Notes: generated from the sequence alone by a model not told the origin. A DNA stretch of 64,000 nucleotides from Paenibacillus tepidiphilus (GCF_008635795.1 NZ_VWRQ01000021.1:1-64000); one strand, 5' to 3'. Shown: positions 1 to 8,168, numbered from the stretch's first letter. A program made the numbers and translations.

Positions 1-30
1 ATGGTCTTAGTGGTCAAACCCTCAGTCCCT

Positions 31-55
31 CCACCCGCATAGCGGGTGGTTTTTT
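31..55 (+). terminator. Rho-independent terminator of an upstream gene
   Basis: A perfect 8-bp stem CCACCCGC/GCGGGTGG with a 3-nt loop is followed by six T. It terminates a plus-strand gene that lies before the window. Confidence 0.8.
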
Positions 56-101
56 GTTTCGCGCGTTTCACGCACTCAACTGGCTAAAGCCATAACAACA
101 A

Positions 102-125
102 CAGACCACCCCGAAGGATGGTCTG
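102..125 (-). terminator. Terminator of the 57-aa ORF
   Basis: Read on the minus strand, CAGACCA/TGGTCTG closes a stem capped by CC-TTCG-GG, a stable UUCG tetraloop, followed by TTGTTGTT. It lies about 20 nt past the stop of the small minus-strand gene. Confidence 0.6.
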
Positions 126-143
126 CCTGGCAAATCAGTATCT

Positions 144-317
144 TTAATTTTTGGGAAGCGGGTCGGGATGGGCGGTTTCGGCCGGTTTGGCTACCCAATC
201 GTCGGCCTCGGGCTCAATGTCCACACCATTCTCCATCTTCTTGCGCTCGGCCAGTGAATCACCGTCTTTGTTCTCTTTATTGCGGATTTCCGCTTCGTCT
301 TGACTGTAGTCCGGCAT
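144..317 (-). CDS. Hypothetical 57-residue acidic protein
   Basis: The ORF runs from ATG at 317 (MPDYSQDEAEIRNKENKD...) to TAA at 144. It is preceded by ATAGGAGGG seven or so bases from the start, a strong ribosome binding site, and followed by its own terminator. The product is highly charged (Asp, Glu, Lys) with a Pro-rich end (HPDPLPKN), has no membrane segment or cysteine, and is probably disordered. I do not recognise a family. The good SD, start and terminator argue that it is expressed. It is monocistronic, downstream of lrgAB on the same strand. Confidence 0.6.
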   Translation of the reverse strand: MPDYSQDEAEIRNKENKDGDSLAERKKMENGVDIEPEADDWVAKPAETAHPDPLPKN

Positions 318-435
318 GACAATTCCCTCCTATCGGTTATATGAGTGTTACTGTCTTTCCCATAGTTATAGTTACCCGATAGTCAAATTTACAAACATTA
401 TTTCTGCCCGCACTCGTCTTGGCAGTCTCCGGAGC

Positions 436-1125
436 CTAGTGATACAGCATCCAGGCGGCCACCGGGCCGACGATGGAACCGACGATGGCAGAGACCGTCA
501 TGGCTACAGAGCTCATTGAGACAGCCCGCTCGCCGTATTCCAGCGCTTTGGCGGTGCCAAGGGCATGGGAGGCCGTGCCCAATCCGATGCCGATCCCCGA
601 TTCGCCGCGGATGCGGAACAGCTTGATAATGTAGGGACCGCCAATGGCACCGGTGAAGCCGGCAATCATGACGAACACCGAGGTCAGCGACGCATCCCCG
701 CCGAGATTGCCGGATATCTGAATCGCCACCGCTGTCGTAATCGACTTCGGCAGCACCGAAAGTACATACATTTTGGAGAAGCCGAACCAGAGCGCCAGCA
801 GCAGACCGCTGAACATGCCGACCAGCAGGCCGGTGAACGTCCCGCCCAGCACGGCCGGGAGATTCTGCCACAGCACGTGGCGCTGTTTATAGAGAGGATA
901 CGCCAGGGATACCACCGCCGGACCGAGCAGCCGGTTGATCCACTCCCCGCCGATCATGTAGGTCTCATATGAAATATGCAGGCCGAGCAGCAGAACAACC
1001 AATGTAAAAGTTGCGGTCAAGGCAGGCAGCAGAACCGGCAGGCGGTAACGTTTATAGAGCATGGACATGAGGAGATAGACACCGACGCTGAGCAGAATAA
1101 AGACCAGGGCAAGCAGCACGTTCAT
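436..1125 (-). CDS. lrgB: LrgB/CidB-family membrane protein
   Basis: This 229-residue hydrophobic protein has multiple membrane segments throughout and belongs by sequence character to the LrgB/CidB family, partners of the holin-like LrgA/CidA proteins that influence murein hydrolase export, cell lysis and, in some species, pyruvate transport. The longer reading frame begins upstream, but the ATG at 1125 is chosen because it has GAAGGAGAAGGA just before it, overlaps the lrgA stop (ATGA), and yields the usual length. It is the second gene of a two-gene operon with lrgA. No LytTR or LysR regulator is next to it in the window, so regulation cannot be read here. Confidence 0.88.
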   Translation of the reverse strand: MNVLLALVFILLSVGVYLLMSMLYKRYRLPVLLPALTATFTLVVLLLGLHISYETYMIGGEWINRLLGPAVVSLAYPLYKQRHVLWQNLPAVLGGTFTGLLVGMFSGLLLALWFGFSKMYVLSVLPKSITTAVAIQISGNLGGDASLTSVFVMIAGFTGAIGGPYIIKLFRIRGESGIGIGLGTASHALGTAKALEYGERAVSMSSVAMTVSAIVGSIVGPVAAWMLYH

Positions 1126-1538
1126 GCTTCCTTCTCCTTCTTGCTGCGGATCAGCGGGACAAATGTCCGGCGGTTCCCCAGTGCCTTGCTGCGGCTGGCA
1201 ATCCACTCGCTGGAATGGGCCGTCACCGCCATCGTAATGACGCTGCTGACGACCAGAATGCCGATCAGGAGCAGGCCTCTGCCGCTGAACATATCCAAAT
1301 GGTTCATAATTCCCGCTGTTGCCGGGATGAAGAACATCGGCAGGTAAGCAAGGATAAAGGAGGAGCCCTCTTCAATCATCTTTACCGGCACGATCTTGAG
1401 CAAGAGCAGGGCAAACAGCAGCAGCAGTCCGACAATACTGCCCGGTACAGGAAGCTGAAGCTGCTTCTGCAGAAACTCCCCGGCCAGGAAGAACACATAC
1501 AGCACACCGATCTGGACAATGATACGAATGATTTTCAC
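1122..1538 (-). CDS. lrgA: CidA/LrgA holin-like protein
   Basis: The 138-residue product has four hydrophobic segments and the family hallmark PGSIVG following the second helix (QLPVPGSIVGLLLLF). CidA/LrgA proteins are small membrane proteins resembling phage holins; they form oligomers and work with LrgB. The C-terminal 35 residues are basic (RSKALGNRR..RSKKEKEA) and probably cytoplasmic. It overlaps lrgB by 4 nt, so the two are translationally coupled. Whether this pair is Lrg-type (antiholin) or Cid-type (holin) cannot be decided from sequence alone. Confidence 0.88.
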   Translation of the reverse strand: MKIIRIIVQIGVLYVFFLAGEFLQKQLQLPVPGSIVGLLLLFALLLLKIVPVKMIEEGSSFILAYLPMFFIPATAGIMNHLDMFSGRGLLLIGILVVSSVITMAVTAHSSEWIASRSKALGNRRTFVPLIRSKKEKEA

Positions 1539-1724
1539 GATGCAGGAATCCCTTCAATCTTGAAATGTAGAGCATGATATGACTTCCGAAACGGCTGACT
1601 TTATAAGACTATCAGACCTTTCAGTAAATTTTCAATTACAATAAGCGGATTTCAAGCAGATTTCAAGCAAATTTCAGAAATTATCGATCTCTGATTGCCC
1701 GACTATGTGTGAATGCGCTAATAA

Positions 1725-1786
1725 CACAAAGACCCTTCCGATTGCATACGGCTAAGCCGTCAACGTTCAGAAAGGTCTGCTTTGTG
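1725..1786 (-). terminator. Imperfect hairpin in a 330-nt gap
   Basis: The gap between the nitroreductase stop and the lrgA start holds a long imperfect stem, CACAAAGACC pairing with GGTC..CTTTGTG, with an inner CGGCTTAGCCG hairpin. The minus strand continues TTATTAG, so it may terminate the nitroreductase gene, but there is no clean T run. A GAAAGGTCTGCT motif is repeated 18 nt apart next to it. I see no gene in 1539-1867; the lrgAB promoter should lie in the AT-rich part at 1580-1700. Confidence 0.3.
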
Positions 1787-1867
1787 CGAAAGGTCTGCTC
1801 CCTGCAGAAAGAGCTGCTCATAACTATAGCGAATGCTTAGAAGAACTTCTGATTATGCCGCTGTCGC

Positions 1868-2548
1868 TTACACCCACTGAATGACCTGATCAGCGCTTTG
1901 CCGGGTCTTCCCGCGGGGTTCGTTCAGGCGATAGCCGAAGGCGGCCATGCAGGCGATACCGAAATGCCCGGGGTCCATAATGCCCTCCGCCGTCAAAATT
2001 TCTTCGATAGCCGCTTTATTGAAGCCCTCAATCGGGCAGGAGTCGATGCCGATCTGTGCGGCGGCAGTCATCATATTTCCGAGCGCCAGGTAGGTCTGGC
2101 GGGCCGCCCATTCGAACAAGGCCCGGTCATTGCCCGCCAGCGCAAAGTCGTTCGCCAGAAAAGCGGCAAAAGCCTTCTCCTTGCCTGCAGCCACGTCCGC
2201 CGGAAGCTTCTGCACGCCTTCCGTCATGCTGCGCAGATAAGCCGAGCCGGCGCTCATGTCGTGCGGTTGACGGGCCAGAATCAGCATAAAGTGGCTGGCT
2301 GTAGGCAGCTGCTTTTGCGCCCCCCAGGCATGGGGCTTCAGCTTCTCCCGGATTTCGGGACTCTGCACCACGACGAAGCGCCACGGCTCGAATCCGAAGG
2401 AGCTTGGCGAGAGGCGTCCGGTCTCCAGAATAAACTGAAAATCCTCTTCGCTGATTACGCGGCTGCTGTCGAACTCCTTGGCCGCATGTCTAAAGGCAAA
2501 GGCCGCTAAAATATCTTCCTTGATTGCTGCTGTCGCTGTTGCTTCCAT
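1868..2548 (-). CDS. Nitroreductase-family NAD(P)H oxidoreductase
   Basis: The 226-residue protein shows the FMN-binding nitroreductase fold: an N-terminal FAFRHAAKEFD (the RRSxRxF-like segment contacting FMN), SPSSFGFEPWRFVVV (the S-x-x-N/G-x-QPW motif), and a C-terminal FGY..PRGKTR segment. It resembles the YfkO/NfsB-like subgroup that reduces nitroaromatics and quinones with FMN in the cytosol. It is divergent from an HxlR regulator at 2698, a common arrangement in which electrophile stress derepresses the reductase. The physiological substrate is not known. Confidence 0.88.
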   Translation of the reverse strand: MEATATAAIKEDILAAFAFRHAAKEFDSSRVISEEDFQFILETGRLSPSSFGFEPWRFVVVQSPEIREKLKPHAWGAQKQLPTASHFMLILARQPHDMSAGSAYLRSMTEGVQKLPADVAAGKEKAFAAFLANDFALAGNDRALFEWAARQTYLALGNMMTAAAQIGIDSCPIEGFNKAAIEEILTAEGIMDPGHFGIACMAAFGYRLNEPRGKTRQSADQVIQWV

Positions 2549-2662
2549 CGTTCATTACACCCTTTCGTCCCGGCAAGGGAAATTGAATTGACTGGCACTT
2601 GCTTACGAGCTAATCTTAAAATATATACAGCAGAGTTGGAAGTACGCACATTTTTGATATGT

Positions 2663-2680
2663 AGTATACAAATTGATACT
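2663..2680. promoter_or_regulatory. Putative HxlR operator
   Basis: AGTATACAAATTGATACT is an imperfect palindrome in the 149-bp gap between the divergent nitroreductase and hxlR genes. HxlR/YodB-type regulators bind similar AT-rich dyads with TAC half-sites. It sits just upstream of the hxlR ribosome binding site (TAAGGAG), where it would permit autoregulation. Confidence 0.4.
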
Positions 2681-2697
2681 GTAAGGAGTGTTCCAGC

Positions 2698-3087
2698 ATG
2701 AGGGAGCGCAAAGGCGGATTTGGCGAGTGTCCGGAAGGCGGAGTGGCCTGCCCCGTGGAATTCACGCTGGGTGTCATTGGCGGCAAATGGAAGGGTGTGC
2801 TGCTGTATCATCTGATGGACGGCTGCAAGCGGTTCAACGAATTCCGCAGAATCTGTCCCGGCATTACGCAGCGTATGCTGACCCTGCAGCTGCGCGAGCT
2901 GGAGGAAGACGGCATCGTTCACCGCGAAGTGTACCAGCAGATCCCCCCGAAGGTGGAGTACTCACTGACACCGTTCGGGCAGACACTGATCCCGATTATT
3001 CAGCAGATGAAAGTATGGGGGCTGGAATATCAAAGCAAACAGCTCTCCGCAGAGAGCTGTTCAAGTGATAAAGAGCTGCCGATGTAG
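2698..3087 (+). CDS. HxlR-family winged-helix regulator
   Basis: The 129-residue protein has the HxlR signature: an N-terminal Cys-containing segment (GGVACPVEFTLGVIGGKWKGVLLYHL), the recognition helix (ITQRMLTLQLRELEEDGIVHREVY) and a beta-wing ending PPKVEYSLTPFGQTL. Cys20 in ACPVE corresponds to the position of the redox-sensing cysteine in YodB/HypR-type members, so a thiol or quinone sensor is plausible. It is divergent from the nitroreductase, its likely target. Its TAG is immediately followed by the complement of the next gene's TAA, so the two genes converge with no gap. Confidence 0.88.
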   Translation: MRERKGGFGECPEGGVACPVEFTLGVIGGKWKGVLLYHLMDGCKRFNEFRRICPGITQRMLTLQLRELEEDGIVHREVYQQIPPKVEYSLTPFGQTLIPIIQQMKVWGLEYQSKQLSAESCSSDKELPM

Positions 3088-3474
3088 TTATTCTTCATCA
3101 AAGAAATGCTCTGACTTCTGCCGGTGTTCATCGGTCACCTGACCGGCCAAAGCACGGACACCGGCGGCGATAATCGCTGCATCGTCGGTGAGTCCGAGGC
3201 CGATAAAGGCATCAGGAATCGTATCGAGCGGTGAAATGAAATAGGCCAGTGCCCCGAAGGCAATGCCCTTGGCCCAGAGCGGAGTTTTGGCGTCAAGGGC
3301 GCAGTAATACATGGCCACGGCATCTCTGGTGAACGGAATCCGGCCGGCAAATTTGCGCAGCTTGCTCCAGAAGCTCTTTTTGACCAGCGCTTCGTTCTCC
3401 CGCTTGTACTGGAAGGCCTCGGTAAGCTCTGCACTCCCCGCCGCAGCCGGCAATTGCTGCCTGTGCTCCTTCAT
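3088..3474 (-). CDS. YkvA/DUF1232-family membrane protein
   Basis: The 128-residue protein carries the DUF1232 core at about residues 65-105, WAKGIAFGALAYFISPLDTIPDAFIGLGLTDDA, whose YxxSPxDxIPD motif is diagnostic. The core is a short hydrophobic hairpin. Residues 25-50 are basic (KKSFWSKLRKFAGR) and may lie on the membrane surface. The ATG at 3474 has GGAGGGAT upstream. The family's molecular role is not established. It converges on hxlR without any intergenic bases. Confidence 0.8.
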   Translation of the reverse strand: MKEHRQQLPAAAGSAELTEAFQYKRENEALVKKSFWSKLRKFAGRIPFTRDAVAMYYCALDAKTPLWAKGIAFGALAYFISPLDTIPDAFIGLGLTDDAAIIAAGVRALAGQVTDEHRQKSEHFFDEE

Positions 3475-3502
3475 GGATTCATCCCTCCTGAATTTCTTCC
3501 GT

Positions 3503-3532
3503 TATGCAGCTAACCTGTATGCAGCTAACCTG
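3503..3532. repeat. 15-bp tandem duplication
   Basis: TATGCAGCTAACCTG occurs twice head to tail in the gap between the DUF1232 gene and the isomerase gene. It is probably neutral slippage. Confidence 0.7.
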
Positions 3533-3632
3533 CTGCCTATGAACTTACATACCGCCGATCTGCCGGATTGAAACGAACCCGGCTTGCTGCAGGAGCCCCG
3601 GCTCCGGAAGCCCAGGTAAAAAAGTTTAGTAT

Positions 3633-3662
3633 TGCCACTATAAAAACGCATACTTTAGTATG
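3633..3662 (+). promoter_or_regulatory. SigA-type promoter with overlapping palindrome
   Basis: TTGCCA at 3633-3638 and TAGTAT at 3656-3661 are separated by 17 bp. The -10 lies inside a perfect inverted repeat CATACT-TT-AGTATG (3649-3662), and its TTTAGTAT also occurs 29 bp upstream (3625-3632). This fits a promoter with an operator over the -10. It covers the first in-frame ATG of the next gene. Confidence 0.5.
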
Positions 3663-4538
3663 GATCATGTGAGACTATTACGCATTTTGTGGAAGGAGAG
3701 GTTTGCTATCAGATACGGAACTTTGGCGCATACGGCCGGTCGTCTTCCGCTTCAGGAACTTACCGCCGAGCTGGCAACCTACGGCATCGACTTTGTGCAG
3801 CTTGCGCTGTCCAAGGCCATTGCCGATATTGACTTATCTACAGGCAAGCTCAGCCCGGGCCTGGCCAACTATATCGGGGAGCATTTCGACCGTGCGGGCA
3901 TCCGCATCGGGGTGCTCGGCTGCTATATCGACCCGATTCATCCCGATCCGGCGGTCCGCCGGGCAGAGATTAACCGGTTCAAGGAGCATTTACGGTATGC
4001 CCGTCACTTCGGCGCACCTATGGTCGCTACCGAAAGCGGCGGCCTGACCACCTTCAAGGCGTCCGATCCTGAGCGGTACGAGAGTATCGGGTGGGATATC
4101 TTCAAATCCACTGTTGAAGAGCTGGCTGAAGAAGCGGAGAAATGGGGCGTCTTCCTGGCACTGGAAGGTGTATCCTCCCACACACTGTCCAGTCCGGAGA
4201 AAATACAGCGTATTCTGGATGAAGTGCCTTCCAGCGCCATCGGCATCGTCTTTGATCCCTGCAACCTGATCGGAGCCGATGTAGAGCGTCAGGACCAGAT
4301 CGTCGACCAGGCGTTCGAGCTGTATGGCGACCGGATCATATTGGCCCACTTGAAGGATATCTATGCCGAAGGTGAACACATCCGCCATGGCAAATCGGGA
4401 CAGGGCTTGTTCCATACCGCACGGTTCCTGAACAAGCTGCAGAGCTATAAACCGATGATCGATGTTTCTCTTGAGGAGATCACTGGCAGCGAAATCAAGG
4501 AAACCGTGTCGCTGCTAAATCACCTGCGCGATAAGTAA
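3660..4538 (+). CDS. Sugar phosphate isomerase/epimerase (TIM barrel)
   Basis: The product is an AP-endonuclease-2/xylose-isomerase-like TIM barrel. Metal ligands can be read in order: Glu in LALEGVSSH, Asp in IVFDPCNL, His in ILAHLKDIY and Glu in VSLEEITG. Such enzymes interconvert or dehydrate sugars and inositols; the substrate is unknown. The coordinates give the longest ATG frame, but that ATG overlaps the promoter -10. A strong SD (AAGGAGAG, 3693-3700) lies inside the frame, and homologues usually begin near (M)xIRYGTLAH. The true start is therefore probably near 3708, where the codon is ATC. It appears monocistronic. Confidence 0.8.
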   Translation: MDHVRLLRILWKERFAIRYGTLAHTAGRLPLQELTAELATYGIDFVQLALSKAIADIDLSTGKLSPGLANYIGEHFDRAGIRIGVLGCYIDPIHPDPAVRRAEINRFKEHLRYARHFGAPMVATESGGLTTFKASDPERYESIGWDIFKSTVEELAEEAEKWGVFLALEGVSSHTLSSPEKIQRILDEVPSSAIGIVFDPCNLIGADVERQDQIVDQAFELYGDRIILAHLKDIYAEGEHIRHGKSGQGLFHTARFLNKLQSYKPMIDVSLEEITGSEIKETVSLLNHLRDK

Positions 4539-4551
4539 GACGAAGCTCAGC

Positions 4552-4588
4552 GGCCGGCGGAGCCTGGAAGACCACCAGCCGGCCTTAT
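4552..4588. terminator. Bidirectional terminator
   Basis: GGCCGGC (4552-4558) pairs with GCCGGCC (4578-4584) followed by TTATT. It lies between the convergent isomerase and DinB genes and overlaps the last codon of the latter. Confidence 0.5.
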
Positions 4589-5097
4589 TCATAATGCTTC
4601 CAGTTCAGCAGGTGGATATCCTCGTCCTGCAGCCATCTGGCGGCGAGCACAATCTGGCCGGTATGGTAAGCATAATGCTCTGCCGTACCGATCAGTACCT
4701 TCTGAATGCTCCACCGGTAACTCTGCACGCCGGAGTCCTCCGGATAATACACCGTTACCTCCCGCTCCAAATCACCGCCCGTAAGCTGCCGGACCACACA
4801 CCGGCTCTCCTCCCTGACTGTCCGCAGCCGGTCCAGCAGCTCGGCTCCGCTCATTCCCCCGCGGGCCAGAAATTCTCCGCGCCGGTCCCGCACCGTTCCT
4901 GATCCGCCGATTGCCCCGCCGATATGCTGTGCTTCGTTGCCTGCCAAATGCAGGCACAAATTGCCGATGGCGTTCATTTTCGGCCTTGGGCGGAGCCAGA
5001 TTTTGTCCTCCGGCAGCTCTCCGACCGCCTTTTCGATGTACCCCAAGGATTGTTCCAGTCTCCGCATACACTCTGTAATGATTTCGCTCACCTTCAT
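4585..5097 (-). CDS. DinB-like protein
   Basis: The 170-residue protein is a four-helix-bundle DinB/YfiT-like member. Three histidines at family positions are visible: His in LCLHLAGNEAQH, and the pair in TAEHYAYHTGQI, which usually bind a divalent metal. Family members are metal-dependent thiol transferases or proteins of unknown role; a bacillithiol S-transferase (BstA-like) function is possible but not shown. The ATG at 5097 is preferred over an upstream TTG because GGGGAGG precedes it. It is divergent from the glycosyltransferase gene, with 81 bp between the starts. Confidence 0.78.
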   Translation of the reverse strand: MKVSEIITECMRRLEQSLGYIEKAVGELPEDKIWLRPRPKMNAIGNLCLHLAGNEAQHIGGAIGGSGTVRDRRGEFLARGGMSGAELLDRLRTVREESRCVVRQLTGGDLEREVTVYYPEDSGVQSYRWSIQKVLIGTAEHYAYHTGQIVLAARWLQDEDIHLLNWKHYE

Positions 5098-5178
5098 GGC
5101 CTCCCCTGAATAAAATAATGGCAAAACGCTTGCTTAACTTGCCTGTACACCCCATTTACAGAAGGGAAGCGATCAGCC

Positions 5179-6282
5179 TTGAGATTCACCTTTCCCATTC
5201 TCACCCTATGCCATGGCGGGGCGCAGCGGATGCTGGTTGAGCTTACCAACGGCCTTACGGCCATGGGCCACCAGGTTGTGATCCTCATGCCGCTGGGGGG
5301 TGATGTTTCGTATACGGTCCACTCCACGCTGCTCCGCACCGATCACACAGTGCTGCGGGAGACGGATTTCCCATATGCCGATGTCATCGTATCCAATTTC
5401 TACACCACTGTCCCGGTCGCCGAAGCGGCCAGCAGCAACGGTAAGGGTGTACATGTAAGGCTTTCTCTTTGCTATGAACCGCTGTTTCTGCCGGAGAACG
5501 AGAAATCCTTTCCTTCTTATCATATCACTCCCAATTTGATCGTTTTGTCACAATGGCAGCAGGAGCTGATCGAATTGGGCCATGGCATTACCGGCAGCAT
5601 CGTACCGGTCGGGATCAGTGCCGCTTTCCGGAACCTGAGCATCCGCCACCGGCTGCAGGAGCCGCTGAACATCACGGCCATTCTCCGCAAGGAGGAGAAC
5701 GGCTTCTCCTGGCACCGCGAGCAGAGCTATCTGGTGCAGCAGCTGGACGCCGTCAAGCAGAACCTGCCGCATGTGAATATCAATTTCATCAGCCCGCCGG
5801 ATGAGTTCTATAGCTCCCCCTCCCTGCAGGCGATGAAGGCAAGCGGCAAATACCGCTTTTATACGCCGCCGAATGATGCGGAGCTGTGCTACCACTACAA
5901 TTGCGCCGATATCTTCGTCAGCTCCAGCAGCTTCGACACCGGCTCCCTGCCCGGACTCGAGGCGATGCGCTGCGGCGCCGCGCTCGTATCGGTCTACTCC
6001 GGCGGCAATCTCGAATATGCCCGCCATGAGGAGAACTGCCTGCTCTCGTACCGGTATGAGAACCGGCTGGCCTCGGATGTCGCCCGGCTGGCCATGGACC
6101 ACCCGCTCCGCGCCCGCCTGGCCCGGCAGGGTGAGATCGATTCGGCGGGATGGACCTGGGAGAACAGCGTGAAGAAGCTGGAAGAGGCCGTCCTCCGATT
6201 TCTCTCGGGTAGCGCAGCCCAGCAGCCGCGCGCGTCCGCCAGATCCCGCTTATCGGGCATCTTCCGGACCGGCAAAAGCTGA
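5179..6282 (+). CDS. Glycosyltransferase family 4
   Basis: This 367-residue GT-B protein begins at TTG with AAGGGA upstream. The N-terminal Rossmann half holds the glycine-rich loop CHGGAQRMLVELTNGL, where the acceptor and nucleotide sugar dock. The C-terminal half has the GT4 motif SFDTGSLPGLEAMRCGAALVSV, in which the Glu after GL contacts the nucleotide sugar. The last 35 residues are Ser/Arg-rich and probably disordered. It should be cytosolic and work on a cell-surface glycan. It lies near surface-type proteins and a second glycosyltransferase at 10080, so joint action on a surface glycan is possible but unproven. Confidence 0.85.
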   Translation: MRFTFPILTLCHGGAQRMLVELTNGLTAMGHQVVILMPLGGDVSYTVHSTLLRTDHTVLRETDFPYADVIVSNFYTTVPVAEAASSNGKGVHVRLSLCYEPLFLPENEKSFPSYHITPNLIVLSQWQQELIELGHGITGSIVPVGISAAFRNLSIRHRLQEPLNITAILRKEENGFSWHREQSYLVQQLDAVKQNLPHVNINFISPPDEFYSSPSLQAMKASGKYRFYTPPNDAELCYHYNCADIFVSSSSFDTGSLPGLEAMRCGAALVSVYSGGNLEYARHEENCLLSYRYENRLASDVARLAMDHPLRARLARQGEIDSAGWTWENSVKKLEEAVLRFLSGSAAQQPRASARSRLSGIFRTGKS

Positions 6283-6296
6283 ACCTGCAACCCAAA

Positions 6297-6330
6297 CAGC
6301 AGCAATCCAGAATTACCGGATTTGCTGCTG
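6297..6330. terminator. Bidirectional terminator
   Basis: CAGCAGCAATCC pairs with GGATTTGCTGCTG across a 9-nt loop, followed by TCCTGTTT on the plus strand. It separates the convergent GT4 and Asp-box protein genes. Confidence 0.6.
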
Positions 6331-6363
6331 TCCTGTTTCTCGGGTTCTATAAAAGCAGCGGTT

Positions 6364-7596
6364 CTATTGGCCGAAGATAACATCCTGCTTGCCGAGGCGG
6401 GAGTCATTCCACACTGCCGCCAGCGTGTTGGGGAACTGGGTGGCCGCCGTAATATAATCTCCGATCAGCGGAACCGGGGTCGGTGAATTGCCGTTCGGAT
6501 TGGTGGATACATCCGTAAGTCTGGTGTTCACAAAGGACAGGCCGCTGTTGATCGACTCCGCCACAAACACATCGAGCAGGAAACCGTTCAGCCGGTTCGT
6601 GTAATAAATCACGCGGATCGTACCGTTAAAGGGCGAGACTGTAATGGAGGGCGAGAAATTCTGGGAGCCGGGCGGTGAGCCTGTGATACTGACCGGCGCC
6701 GACCACAGGAGACCGTCCGGTGAACGCGAGAAGAAAATGTCAGCATAGCCCTGCCGGAAATCATTCCAAACCGCATATACGGAGCCTGCGAACTGGCCAT
6801 CCGAAATATCGGCCCCGAGGGCCAGATTGGTCTGCACGCGGAAGGCATACCCCGGCACAGGCAATGGGCTGGGCACCGGCACCGTATTGGCAATAAAGGT
6901 GGCCCCGCGGTTGGCAGGCGGGCTGAAGGTTGCTCCGCCGTCCTGCGATACACGCACCAGCGCATAGGTCGGTCCTCCGCCGATCAGAATATAGCCCGCG
7001 TACACTTGACCTGCGAGCCCCACGACCAGCGCGGCGCGTTCGATCCGGCCGCGCGGGTCCGAGATGCGGATCGGAGGCTCCCAGGTCAAGCCTTTGTCCA
7101 ATGAGCGCTGGAAGAAGATCGCTGAATTCACTGCCAGATTATATAGCGGTGTATAACCGACATACACATTACCCAGATACGGGCTGGAGGGTGAAAAGTC
7201 GGAAGCCAGAAACGGTTCATCATTATGCAGATAAGTTCCATACCCTCTGCGGACAATGACCGGCGGATTAAAGGTTGCCCCATCATCAAAGGAAGTGTAG
7301 GTGGCGATCGTACCGTCATTGAATTCATTGAAAAAATGGACTGCAACGATAAAGGTGCTTGGGAAGGTGTAGTCTATCGTCGGTGCTTCTGCGCTCATAA
7401 AGCCCGGCGCCTGCGGCAAAATGGTATTCGACCAGGTCTGGCCGCCGTCCACCGACCGGTAGAATCCCGTCAGCGCCGTTCCGGTGCTGTCATCCACCGC
7501 CACCACGCACATGATGTTCGGGTTAAGCAAGCTGACCACAATCGAGGGCTCGATATGGTTACCCGGAAGCGCTGCGGTCACATTGACATTTACCAT
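6364..7596 (-). CDS. Asp-box (BNR) beta-propeller, sialidase-like protein
   Basis: The 410-residue protein contains at least five Asp-box motifs (S-x-D-x-G-x-T-W/F): SVDGGQTW, SFDDGATF, SLDKGLTW, SQDGGATF and the degenerate SPDGLLW, plus SINSGLSF. These sit at the regular spacing of a six-bladed propeller. Asp boxes occur in sialidases and many other propellers. The Arg triad needed for sialidase activity cannot be assigned here, so activity is uncertain. There is no signal peptide, as for spore-layer proteins. It starts 16 nt after the 7613 gene stops, so the two form one operon. The start has a plausible GGGGGATAG SD. Confidence 0.7.
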   Translation of the reverse strand: MVNVNVTAALPGNHIEPSIVVSLLNPNIMCVVAVDDSTGTALTGFYRSVDGGQTWSNTILPQAPGFMSAEAPTIDYTFPSTFIVAVHFFNEFNDGTIATYTSFDDGATFNPPVIVRRGYGTYLHNDEPFLASDFSPSSPYLGNVYVGYTPLYNLAVNSAIFFQRSLDKGLTWEPPIRISDPRGRIERAALVVGLAGQVYAGYILIGGGPTYALVRVSQDGGATFSPPANRGATFIANTVPVPSPLPVPGYAFRVQTNLALGADISDGQFAGSVYAVWNDFRQGYADIFFSRSPDGLLWSAPVSITGSPPGSQNFSPSITVSPFNGTIRVIYYTNRLNGFLLDVFVAESINSGLSFVNTRLTDVSTNPNGNSPTPVPLIGDYITAATQFPNTLAAVWNDSRLGKQDVIFGQ

Positions 7597-7612
7597 GGCC
7601 TATCCCCCTTGG

Positions 7613-7984
7613 TCATGTTGGAATGATGGACAACCGGTCAATGTATGTAAGCTCAGGCTGCAAAATCCGGTCCAATACATTGCCTGCGGCATCGAGTGCG
7701 AACACGTTGATCATCGTGTTGACTGCACTGTAGAAATTCATCTGCACTTCATAGTAATCTGCAATATTGACTGAGTAGGTCTGTACAATCAGCTGCTGGG
7801 CGTTGATCTGGAACAACGCCTCTCCGACCGGGAAACGGGTGAAATTGACGCCGCGGAAATGAAAAATCTGCAGATTCAAATTGATCGGCACCATCGTGGA
7901 ATCATTCAGACAGGAAATCTGAATCCGGTCGATATGATTCAGGCCAGCCGGCGGGTTATAGACGGCGCCTGTGGTATACGGCAT
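7613..7984 (-). CDS. Hypothetical beta-rich protein, first gene of the Asp-box operon
   Basis: The 123-residue protein is rich in beta-forming and hydrophobic residues (INLNLQIFHFRGVNF, YEVQMNFYSAVNTMINVFALD) and lacks a signal peptide. I do not recognise a family. The annotated ATG at 7984 is poorly placed relative to an SD (CAGGAGC directly before it). Another ATG at 8042, with a strong GGGAGGA SD, would read into this frame if a run of eight G at 7992-7999 lost one base. This raises a frameshift or phase-variation question. It is followed after 16 nt by the Asp-box protein. Confidence 0.6.
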   Translation of the reverse strand: MPYTTGAVYNPPAGLNHIDRIQISCLNDSTMVPINLNLQIFHFRGVNFTRFPVGEALFQINAQQLIVQTYSVNIADYYEVQMNFYSAVNTMINVFALDAAGNVLDRILQPELTYIDRLSIIPT

Positions 7985-8145
7985 GCTCCTGCCCCCCCCT
8001 CCTGCCGCCGGAAGAGCAAGCTCTTCTAACGATTGTTCGCATAATATTTCCTCCCATCTTCAAATGACCGCTTTTATATGATTATGTTGACGGATTTTGT
8101 CCAATGAGCGAAAGGTTTATAGAACATGCAGGGGAATGCAGCATT

Positions 8146-8168
8146 AAAAAAAGGATGCTTGCGCATCC
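8146..8168 (-). terminator. Rho-independent terminator of the paralogue pair
   Basis: On the minus strand GGATGC-GCAA-GCATCC is followed by seven T. It lies 13 nt past the stop at 8181. Confidence 0.85.
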
